Assembly: GCF_008315115.2 (NCBI RefSeq)
Contig: NC_050189.1
Span: forward strand, 24,252,144 to 24,316,143
Origin: Sander lucioperca
Lineage: Eukaryota; Chordata; Actinopteri; Perciformes; Percidae
Direction: 5' to 3'
Length of the DNA stretch: 64,000 bases
Both the position numbers and the translations under genes were made by a program. Below, in pieces: positions 54,880 through 64,000 of the stretch (position 1 is the stretch's first letter; every line of letters begins with the position of its first letter). The notes beneath the pieces are model-generated. The model searched no databases, was not told where the DNA came from, and saw nothing but the letters and a program-made list of their open reading frames with translations.

Positions 54880-55290
54880 ATATTCTTTTCTCCTTTTCTG
54901 CCATGATCTCTCCATTTGTTTCCCCACTCACATCTTTCTGTCTGATACCAACATCTGACATTTTCGCCTTTGTGGATGTCGTGCGTCTCTTTTCCTTTCT
55001 CTCGTCTTTGCTCCTATGTCTACTTCCCTCCCTCTCTCTCTCTTCTTTCTGCATGATGGTGATGGATGGGGCCTATGGATGAGTGGGCTGTGATGAAGAC
55101 TGGCCTTGAGTGGAGCAAGTGAGGTGTGTGTGTGGGGAGGACAAGATGAAAGAAAGGGAAAAGTAGGGTATGCAGAAAAGGAGGACAGAGGAATTGAATA
55201 AAAGCAGTGGGAGGTGGAGGGGACAAAGAGAAGGGGAGAAAATTAGTGGAGGAGAAGTGGATGAAGATGATGATGGGTGTAGGCCTGAGG
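54880..55290. repeat. Pyrimidine-rich tract switching to purine-rich tract
   Basis: 54880-55055 is strongly pyrimidine-rich on the plus strand (TTCCCTCCCTCTCTCTCTC near 55023). 55130-55280 is strongly purine-rich (GAAAGAAAGGGAAAAG, GGAGGTGGAGGGGAC). The opposing skews allow partial pairing in single strands. Frames over this area (134 and 104 aa on the minus strand) are low complexity and spurious. Confidence 0.7.
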
Positions 55291-55572
55291 GCTTTGTTGT
55301 TAAAGTTAGGAGTGTACTGACCCTGCCCTGTGCCTGGGGCTGTGCCTTGACAATACTGTAGATGAAGTCCGAGGGTGGATTCAACACCAGGTGATGAGGT
55401 GGAACAGAATTGGGAAGGCTGCATATCCTGCCGTATGCTTTCTACAAGTCTTTAGACAAAACGTTACAGAAGACACATTTGGATCTAGACTGCATGTTAA
55501 TTTAGGGGTGCGCAACCATACAGCAAAAGTTCTAAGATTTCATACATTTTATATAACAACATCATCAAACCT
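55291..55572. other. Non-coding, nothing recognised
   Basis: Short unique segment. Confidence 0.4.
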
Positions 55573-55687
55573 GAGTCCATGGCAGCGGCCCGGGTTCAAA
55601 TCCGACCCACGGCCCTTTGCTGCGTGTCATCCCCCCTCTCTCCCCCTGTCCTATCTGTCTACACTATGTAATAAAAAAAATAAAAAC
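55573..55687 (+). mobile_element. tRNA-derived SINE, 5'-truncated
   Basis: Begins near the B box (GGCCCGGGTTCAAATCCGAC). It continues with ACGGCCCTTTGCTGCGTGTC, CCCCCCTCTCTCCCCCTGTC and an A-rich tail (AATAAAAAAAATAAAAAC). The body matches the minus-strand SINE at 11758-11935 (CCCTTTGCTGCATGTCATTT then CTCTCTCCCC). The A-box half of the tRNA head is missing. No clear target duplication seen. Confidence 0.82.
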
Positions 55688-55994
55688 TTAGCACATAAGC
55701 ATGCTAGCTTGGTGACCCTTGCAGGACATAATGGTCCCTCAAGAGTCTCCACATTGGATACTGTTCATCTCTCATCTCATACTTGTCTCCAAGGCTCAGA
55801 CTAGTCTTATCTTTAGTCTCATCTGTTAAGTTATTTTTGGCTGTGAAAAAAATCAAACATGAGGCTGAGGTAAGGACTCGCCTTGTGACTACTTTAACTA
55901 GAAGAAGAAGAAAAAAAATCCTGGGGCAGGATAATCTTAAAATATTACATTTTAGAATATATATATGTGGATTAAAATCAGAAATGCACAAAAA

Positions 55995-55995
<1 letters not shown>
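55688..55995. other. Non-coding, nothing recognised
   Basis: Unique AT-rich sequence before a long CA tract. Confidence 0.4.

Positions 55996-56051
<56 letters not shown>
55996..56051. repeat. (AC)27 microsatellite
   Basis: One of the longest pure AC runs in the window. Confidence 0.95.
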
Positions 56052-56052
<1 letters not shown>

Positions 56053-56791
56053 CCGTTAACCTCTTCCTGTGTCAGACAGAGCTTCTAGAACTAAAGATCC
56101 AACATAAATGATTTGTATCTGATTTGTATAATGCACAATAATGTAAAATAATGCTTTAATATTGAATGAGCAAATTTGTTTGACCCAGCCATATATCTTT
56201 ACATTCCATTGCATCCTACACATAAATGCAGGGATCTTGAGATGATTGCCGCAATGTAAAGCCCCGTGATTTTTTACTTGCATCATAAATACGCCACATC
56301 CCATCCTGTCAATGACGTAGCCCATCCATCCAACTTCCTACTTACATTCTATTACCAGGCAAGAAAATGAAGAATCCCTTGAGAGTCCCTAAATGGGATC
56401 CATTTAGAGAGGAGGGGAGTGGTGCACTGGGAGATTTTTGACCCCTTTCACCTGTCTTGAAGCCTGTGGGGACTGCAGGGGCTCGCACAGCTCTGTCACT
56501 GACAGAGCCCTGGGGTTCTGACACCTGCACAGCTCTGCGATGTGACAACGAGAGACAGAGGAGGCCTGATGACAGACCTCTATAATATGCCCCGAGTCCC
56601 ACTCCGAAACAGGTGAAAAGGGTCAAAAAATAGGGTGGAATGGGAAGGAAATGCTGTTCAGAAATGGTTGGAATCATTCAAGAGTTGGTGGGACATGACC
56701 AGGATAAGTAGAGAGTGGGAAAGTCATTTATGAAACTTCCTGTACACACACTCAAGGAGTAAAACGTAGAAAATTAGATCTATTACTATTT
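56052..56791. other. Non-coding, nothing recognised
   Basis: Unique sequence. A 111-aa minus-strand frame (56342-56677) lacks family resemblance. Confidence 0.4.
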
Positions 56792-57071
56792 TTAAAGGTC
56801 CCATATTGTACAAAGTGAGATTTTCACGTCTATTTTCACTATAAAAGCAGGTTGAAGTGCTATTTAAATAATGTTAAAGTTTTAAAACTCTCAAAGAAAT
56901 GCACACAGCCCGTATTTAGAGCCTTTTAATAAGGTGAATAATACAGGTATATTCACACCGACAGTATGAGAAAAATAATGTGTTTTCTGAATATTAAAGC
57001 ATGTAAACATGTTCTAGTAGAAAACCAAAACGCAAGGATAAACCTGAAAATGAGCATAATGGGATCTTTAA
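56792..57071. mobile_element. TTAAAG-ended MITE, internally shortened
   Basis: Begins TTAAAGGTCCCATATTGTAC. Ends on the minus strand as TTAAAGATCCCATTATGCTC. Interior landmarks ATAAAAGCAGGTTGAAGTGC, ACACAGCCCGTATTTAGAG, AAGCATGTAAACATGTTCTA and CCTGAAAATGAGCATAATGG match, from memory, one of the commonest percomorph MITEs, whose full form is longer, so the centre has been deleted. No coding capacity. Confidence 0.8.
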
Positions 57072-60000
57072 CACGCTCAGAAATTAAATCAAAATCAAGC
57101 TGACCTAGCAACTTTGATGCAGGAGAAACAATAGTATCACGTGTAGGTGTATGACTTATGTAAAACATAGAAATATATTCTTGGCAAAACTGATAAAATT
57201 AAATCCAAATTGCAGTCCATCTGCCTCTTTAAATGTAATACACAAGTTGAGGTCAATTAAATATTTTTATTTTTAACCCAATAGGCCAATTTGTCCGACA
57301 CATCCGAGTGTGTTTGTGTGTCTGTGGCAAATTCCTTCAGCTCTGACTAAAGTCCAAGTAGCCTTAGCCCTGAACAAACATCTATCAGTGGTGACAGACC
57401 TCTTCCCCTGGGCTTTCACCCCAGCACCTAAGCTGACCTGTCCAATCTTGTCTGGACCCCGAGAGCTCTGTTTGCCTTCATCTTGGGGTCCCCCCCAACT
57501 GCCCCACTCATCCAACCTCCCCCCACCACCTGCTAACTGCCAACTTTAATCTGTGGATAATCCCATCTAGCCCACACCAGCTGGGAGGCAGTTTTATCGT
57601 TTGTGGAGTCTGAGAGGATACAGACTGATGGTATATGGTCACTTAAGTACAAAAAAAGATAAGACACCCACCCTAATTCTTGAAACAGTAGCTCAATTTA
57701 CACATACAGAAAATGGCTCAAGATAGATGTTTGTGCTGTCGATGAGGAACATTGATTAATTATTGACATGCATGAGGAAATAATACAATAAACATATTTT
57801 AATAATATGTTTTTTTTTTTCATAATATAATTTAATGCTAAGCTGTTTCATAAATAGTTTTAAGTGAATCCATGGCTCAGTACATCTAATACTTTGCTAC
57901 CCAGAACATAAATTCTCCTCATGATCCATGTATTGACAGAAGACTGCAGTAGATACTGTATCAATTATGTGTGCAAGATGCAAACTCGATGTATGGTACA
58001 GGTTTTAGAAGAGAAAAAGAGGAAGAGAAGAGTTAATTAGCATTGTAAAGTGCATCGAGAGCTCGTTTGCGCATATCCTTGCAAAGGCACTGCATGTCTG
58101 TTTGCATGCTACACAAATGAAATCAACTAATTGAATATGCAAAGAACAGCAGTATATCAGTGGCAAACAAACAAGGAACAAAGATAGGACACATTGTGAG
58201 CTATTTATTAAAACCAAACAATAAACAATGTCCATCAGAGCTGCCAGTGGGAAGCAATGAGCCAATATATACCATAACAATCTATGAAGAGCAGTCTGTA
58301 AAATGACCACAATGAGGAAAGCTGGTAAGGAAAAGAAGATTTATTATATTACAAATCTTTCTGAAATTGAAAATCGGCCTTGGGCTAAGAGACAATTAAG
58401 GATTCATTTTATATATATATTTTTTGAAATATTTGTTGAAACTTGAAACTTTTCCTGGCAAGGTAAATATTTCCAACTAAGGGAATGAAAGCTACCCAAT
58501 GTTTTTCCTAGTCAGCTCGCCAGAAATGGAATATAGCAGGTCATTATGGCTTGGCTGCTTCCTAGCTTTTCATAATATACTGCTAAATGAGATGAAAAGG
58601 TGGGGCGCTCAGTGACTCAGTGTTTGTGTGTGTGCGAGTGCGTTTGTCTGTCTGCTTGCTTGAGTGTCAGGTTAAAATGTGGACGTCTCTTTTAAAATGG
58701 AATAAGCTGAAATGGCGAAGTCGACCCATCCCTTCTCATGCTCCAACATGATCTAGCACAGGTAAGCCCATTAGCATGGGGAAAAGGTCACTTTGAGGAG
58801 TGGAAATCAAATACAGGGATTTGGGCAGGGCCATTAAGCCACCGGGGCTATTAGTATTCATGTGGTGCAGATTAATGGAAAATATGAGCCCTACAGAGAG
58901 ACCATAGTATTAAACTCGATAAGAGCTGATTTGCCCGACCTACGACATCCCTGTTTTCCCACACCCTATTTCTACTCTTTTCTGTATTAATATTAATGAT
59001 CATATTTTTTTCATTTGACGGCACAATGCTGTCAGGTAGCAGGGTTTTGTGACTCCCCAGCTTCCACTGCCATGATGGGCAAAGATGTGATTAATTGTCA
59101 TCCAGGGGACCCAACATTCCTAGTCAAGCAGAACACTGTCAGGGAAGCAAATGGTAATTACACAACTTAATATCCTTAAATGGTGATGATGCTTCATGAT
59201 AGTCTTACAAGTTTCTCTTGCTAATCTACTCCATACCAAGTTGTTGGTATGTTGTAATAAAGTCCCATTAAAGGTGGATTTATAGTTAAGCGTTGAGGGG
59301 TTATGGCGTAGCTATGTATGGAGCCTATGCCTAAAAAAAATTAACTACATTTTGGTGCTATACAATGGCTGCAGATACCTTGTGAGACTACATGAACTGT
59401 GATTGGTCAGCTTTGGCTGCTTGTGTTATCTACCAGTGCCAGTAGAGCTTGTTATGAGTGAAGACAAAATGAGAAAGTCAAAGAAAGACTTAGCATTCTG
59501 TTCTTTTTCAGAAACACAAATCTAGCAAAGCCAGCCCCACGACAGCTGTGTGGAATATAATAAAAGTATGATACAACCTGATCACGTACAATACCAAGTG
59601 GTGCTATCAGCAGGTGGAATACGACGCTGTCAAAACCTACGCATTAGGTGTCAAACGTGGGACTTATGTTTCTACTAATACTATATATTCAAAAGGATAA
59701 GAACATTTCACTTAATTGAGCAACCAGTAACTTATTGGTAATGGCATTTCATGGCTGCTTCCCAACTAAGATGGCATATTTCAATGAGTACAAAACGATT
59801 ATAAATTAGAACCTACATCATTAATATGAACGATGTGAACTACTTACGTCAAGTATAAATCTAACGTAACACTTTTTCTGGATGATGCAGAGGCTGCTAA
59901 CACATTTTGTTTCTTTCAGACTCTAACACGTCTGTTTTTTTGATATGCCAATCGTAAAAATGTTAGCAACATTTTAGCATTTTCTTTCATTTTAGCATTA

Positions 60001-60385
60001 TATTTTCATGCAATATAAAATGTCGAACAATAAACAACAGGCAGGACTCCAAAAATTCGAAAAAACTCTAAAGTTCAAGGTATCTCAAATTCTGTTTGAC
60101 ACATACTAATTGTGCAAGTCTAAATTAGTAATAAAAGCCCCAAAACAATTGTGTCACCTGCAAGTTACAATGAATCAGGAGCTCTTCACATGTTTTTCAA
60201 TCAGTGGAAATGTATTTAGCTTTGTTTGTTGTCGATCTCTGACAGACAGAACAGGTTTTTATTGGGTGTGACAAAGCTCAGGTCACTCAGACTATGAAAA
60301 GCTTTGATGTGTCAGTTGCCACTCCTGGCAGATCCCCACCCAACAGTGCCCCTCCACTGTCTCCACCAACTCCCACCTTACCAAG
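57072..60385. other. Long non-coding stretch; possible conserved block 58.74-58.97 kb
   Basis: No gene recognised in 3.3 kb. 58740-58970 is repeat-free with AAGCCCATTAGCATGGGG, AAGCCACCGGGGCTATTAG and GCAGATTAATGGAAAATATG, an enhancer-like composition. Around 59260-59330, ATTAAAGGTGGATTTATAGT may begin another decayed TTAAAG-type MITE; the far end is not found. A small CATACCAA-GTTG-TTGGTATG palindrome lies at 59230-59249. Confidence 0.35.
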
Positions 60386-60400
60386 TTTTTTTTTTTTTTT

Positions 60401-60479
<79 letters not shown>
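60386..60479. repeat. Compound microsatellite T16-(AT)n-(AC)n
   Basis: A T run (60386-60401) passes to (AT) about 60404-60450 and then (AC) 60451-60479. The AT part is self-complementary. The 219-aa plus-strand frame (60294-60953) crosses it, encodes poly-Phe and alternating Ile-Tyr and Thr-His, and is an artefact. Confidence 0.95.
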
Positions 60480-60482
<3 letters not shown>

Positions 60483-62575
60483 TACATCCTGAAGGGCAGG
60501 TCCAAGTTGTCAGCTGAGGACTTTGTCCTGTTACTTAGTCATCAATTTCTTGAAAACTCAGCAGTGAAAAGGTTGCAACTAGGACCTTGCTCCCTTTTTA
60601 TGTTTTTCTCAGATAGACTTGCTTCCTGGGCTGTGACCACAGAGCACAATGGGACTGCCTATGGCCACGGCCCTACTGTGCCATTACCTGACACGGACCA
60701 TGCTTCCATCCACATGGGACACACATGCCACAGAAAGATAGCCACCACTTTCCTCATTCGCTATGAAATAATAGCGGTGGTCCACAGAGTCTTGCCCCCC
60801 CCCCACTCCCCCCCAACACAAGTTCCCCATTACCAACACCTTCCCCCTCCCCAGCATGTTGAAGCATCTCTCTGCATCTCCTTTAGCCATCTGCTTACCA
60901 ACAAACACTGTCACCATACATGTACTGACTGCAAAACACAAACAAGTCAGTAAAGAAGGCAGACAACTTTTGTAATAGCTTAACTTAATCACTTGACATC
61001 ACTTGCAATCCCTAGTTGATTCAGTATGTTATGAGATCTGTTTGAAAGGTTTCCATAGGAAAACTGAGGATGTTAAATGATAAGATTATGTTTGATAAGT
61101 TTAATTGTTTGAGCCCTTTGATCCATCTGCATTCTATTCACATACTTTTACAGATTTACTCCGGTTAATGCATCCCAACTGGGTCTTGAATGGCACTCCT
61201 CCAAAAACAACTGCTTTAATCCTTCCATTCGGGCAGGAGCATGCCAGTCAAACATCTGTCATGCAGTTCAAATGTGACTCAAGCATTTCAAATGACACAT
61301 ACTATAAAATGATTCCACTCAACAGCTTGAAGTATTTGAATCATGGGAACATTTAGAGACTTAATCACCACAGACAAAATTATCCAAATCTATTTATACA
61401 AACACAACATGATCAAGCCCATTATAGTCATACCTAGAATCAGTAGAAACTGATGTCTAATGTCTAACCAATTCCATTTTTCTTGTTATTTCATACAGTA
61501 TCGGCTAAAAGTTTGTTATTTTTATAGTTTACAGAGCAGTTGGATGTGTTCAAGACAGGATGCCCCCTGAAAATACTGAGCACAATGAGTGGCATTTAAC
61601 TCAATGGGAAGCTGATGCCATAGAAGCCAACTGTTGAATGACAGGCCACCTATTTTACTTTCTGAGCAAAATGTCAAGACTTGAGATCAGATGATGAACA
61701 CGAACGTTGAGATCCAATTCAAATTAGGGCTCACTGTCAGGTACAAAGCACCCCAAGCCAAAGCCTATTTGATGGTGAGGCAAATATTTCTACAATGAAA
61801 GTGGATCTGAGATAGACAATCCACAGAGCTAGAGAGAGAAAACAATGATTAGGTTCATTAGGAAGTGGCACCTTTGTGCTTTTGTCATCCTTTCACACTT
61901 TGTTAGTATGAAGGAGAAAAAAGGCCACAATTAGTCAGCATTAGTTATAAATAAATAATTCAGATTTGAAATTCTGATCAGGTCGCCAGCATATTTCCTT
62001 GTGGAGGCCTTGGCACAACAAAAAGCCTGTCAGAGCAAAGATGTACAGTATGTCCAAGTAATAGTACAGGAAGCCCCAACACAACCCCAGTGGAGAGCGA
62101 TAGTACCACACCATGTCAGCGCAGCAGCCAAGCCCATGCACCTCTTGGCAGGCTGCATTGGTTTTCAAAAATTAAAGAGAGAACTGAGATCTTGTGTTTT
62201 GCCAAGGCGTCCCTCTAACGGAGCCCAATGTAGTGCAGACATTAATCTTCGTACCAGCTCATTCAGTCAGGATTAGCCTTTGTAAAGAAATGGGAGCAGC
62301 CTCTAAAGGTGCTGCAGAAACCCTATTCCTCATACACTTTCTTTCCACTGACACTGAAGACAAAAACCCAAAGATCGAACTATCAGAAGACTGCAAAACT
62401 CAAGGTAACATTATACTGTACACCTTCCACGAAAACATTTGTACATAAACCCTGTCTCCCAGAACTTATTTTACTAATTTGCAGCAGAAAAATGAGTTTT
62501 GAAGGAACTGCTTGAAATGAAATGTAATCAACATTGTTGATATTGACATTGTTGTATTTATTGTTTTACCGATTA
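60480..62575. other. Non-coding, nothing recognised
   Basis: AT-rich unique sequence with a C-rich patch at 60797-60815. Open frames lack family resemblance. Confidence 0.4.
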
Positions 62576-62914
62576 TTAAAGGTGCAGTAGGTAAATAAAA
62601 CTAACTTTCTGTCATATTTGCTGAAACGGCCCCTATGTTCGAGTAGAACTACATGAAGCAGGTCATTTAAAAAAAAAATCCGGCTCCTCTGGCACCACCT
62701 ACAGCCTGTAGTGCGATTTGCAAAAATCCACAGCTCCCTGTTCAGATGCACCTATCATGGCCAGGAGGGGTGTCTAACTGTGTGTCAATCACTGCTCATG
62801 CATTCATTCTCCCTTGTGGGTGGAGGGGCTTAGGATACCGTTTTGCCCTTTACCTGAAAGGGGGGAGGGACTGAGAAGTTGTTGAAATGTTCAATCCTAC
62901 CTATAGCACCTTTA
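62576..62914. mobile_element. TTAAAG-ended MITE, full length
   Basis: Begins TTAAAGGTGCAGTAGGTAAA. Ends with CCTACCTATAGCACCTTTA, giving inverted ends TTAAAGGTGCAGTAGG and TAAAGGTGCTATAGG. Interior landmarks AGAACTACATGAAGCAGGTC, CCTCTGGCACCACCTACAGC and TGTGTGTCAATCACTGCTC match a common percomorph MITE from memory. The terminus is closely related to that of the 12630 element. No coding capacity. Confidence 0.83.
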
Positions 62915-63050
62915 TTAAACTCTTTCATGGTTTATGTTTTTAGGCAATCACAGCACTTGGTTAGGGTTAAAGAACAATCGTATTCTTGCACAGAAAAGTT
63001 ACGAACGCGTTGACTCTACATTTAACTGAGACCAGGATGTCTCCCTCACC
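62915..63050. other. Short spacer, nothing recognised
   Basis: Unique sequence between two TTAAAG elements. Confidence 0.4.
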
Positions 63051-64000
63051 TTAAAGCGCCATTGTGTAATTTTAGTTGATTCTTAGCAAAAAGCCCTTTG
63101 TTAGTTCACAAATGTGCTCATTCATGTGCAATTACTTCTACCAACTAATCAAACTATTCTCGTACGCGTAGAATCTGCCATTTAGAATCATTCAGAATAC
63201 ATACGAGTGAGTCGCGCGAATGACGGACGTCGAGTTGCGCCTCCATCTTTAAAATACATTAGCCAAAGAGGGACATACCTCCGCCTTTCGCGCTTTTCAC
63301 TCAGTGGCACTGAGTGTGACGAATGCCAGAGAGCGAGGGGGAGAAGATTACTTGTGACTGCCGGCAGATTTGAAAGCCTGTTGAAAATGGTGGATTACGC
63401 CTATTCTTGAAGACATGTAACGTAGACGCCAAGGAAGTTAAAAAGAGAATTACATTTTTAATATTGGAGTGGCTTTTCCAAGATGGAAAGAGATCATAAG
63501 GAGCAAGGATTTTAAAAAGGGACAAGTAAGTTGCCTGCTTTCTTCTCAACAGGTAATTCTGCCTATTTGTGAAAATTCAAAGTTTTATAGTTGCTTGGCT
63601 AACTATAGCATGGTTGTGCATAACACTACAACGACGTCTATGATACTTTTACTCACATCAATGATGAAAAAGGATTGTCTACCTTGTAACATAAACCTAA
63701 TCATATGTGTCGTGATTTCCCTGGCAGATAACTCACGTAATGGAGTTGTAACACTGACTAGCTACAGCTAGAACAGCTGCGTGTAAACGATGGAGATACT
63801 AAGAGCTAATTTCGGTTTCATTGACATTGTTCATACTGCTCAGAGAAATATATTAAAAACACAAACCTCCGTTGCTTCTCTCCTACGCTGTAAACATTGC
63901 CTTACACTATTAATCTCGTACCATAGACAGAATAACGATAGCGCTGATACTTTACTAACATTAGCTTGCATGTGTTTGGGAACCTGATAGCTGATGTTAA
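63051..64000 (+). mobile_element. Probable TTAAAG-type repeat with CpG-rich leader and broken first exon, runs off the window
   Basis: Starts TTAAAGCGCCATTGTGTAAT, like the other TTAAAG elements. 63165-63425 is unusually CpG-rich for this window (GTACGCGTAG, GAGTCGCGCGAATGACGGACG, CGCCTTTCGCGC). An ATG at 63387 opens MVDYAYS and stops. Further pieces in other frames (DAKEVKKRITF, then AFPRWKEIIRSKDFKKG) read on to a strong donor-like GTAAGT at about 63527. This looks like the first exon of a dead coding unit, possibly transposon-borne. I do not recognise the protein family. The right limit lies beyond the window. Confidence 0.4.

Noticed and set aside
55020..55424. 134-aa and 104-aa minus-strand frames
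   Set aside because: Low-complexity Ser/Pro/Phe translations of a purine-rich tract.
60294..60953. 219-aa plus-strand open frame
   Set aside because: It crosses a T run, (AT)n and (AC)n, so half of it is repeat-encoded; the rest has no domain resemblance.

Overview
This window is vertebrate nuclear DNA, almost certainly from a teleost (percomorph-like) fish. The evidence is the repeat content: CR1/L2-lineage (Rex1/Babar-type) LINEs, a fish tRNA-derived SINE family in two copies, several hAT and PIF/Harbinger derivatives, many short TTAAAG-ended non-autonomous transposons, and frequent long (CA)n tracts. There is no prokaryotic gene organisation. Most open frames are short, stop-riddled or run through microsatellites. 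I recognise no intact host protein-coding gene, rRNA, tRNA or CRISPR array. The window reads as a gene desert or a very large intron.

Layout: 1-5.1 kb is unique sequence with one truncated transposon carrying CCCTAA-like repeats. A short hAT derivative with flanking direct repeats lies at 5.2-5.8 kb. From 8.2 to 12.9 kb there is a cluster of dispersed repeats, two tRNA-SINEs and a LINE relic; one SINE sits inside the LINE 3' region with a perfect 15-bp target duplication. A LINE 3' end and a TATC/TA microsatellite lie at 17.1-17.5 kb. The richest part is the 5.1-kb nest at 18.8-23.9 kb: a broken hAT transposase with its terminus, a plus-strand LINE, a nearly complete minus-strand LINE inserted into it at a junction readable to the base, and a 928-bp hAT element with perfect 8-bp target duplications and a broken BED zinc finger.

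Further right are a 0.8-kb element with 43-bp inverted termini (26.3 kb), a Harbinger derivative with an N-terminal transposase relic (28-29 kb), a hAT MITE (38.0 kb), a fish MITE pair (41.6-42.2 kb), a foldback element with three copies of its end (44.9 kb), a degenerate ~20-bp tandem array (48.0 kb), a CA-flanked inverted-repeat element nearly identical to the one at 0.5 kb (52.6 kb), a SINE fragment (55.6 kb), and TTAAAG-ended MITEs at 56.8, 62.6 and 63.1 kb.

The stretches between repeats are AT-rich. Several (about 1.0-1.5, 9.1-9.5, 39.0-39.2, 40.1-40.4, 49.4-49.7, 53.8-54.1 and 58.7-59.0 kb) carry dense TAAT/ATTA homeodomain-type cores and no recognisable repeat, which would suit developmental enhancers; this is inference only. 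A splice-compatible pair of small open segments at 27.3-27.6 kb is the best hint of a host gene and is weak. I saw no convincing new multi-gene system; the novelty lies in the transposon structures and nesting.
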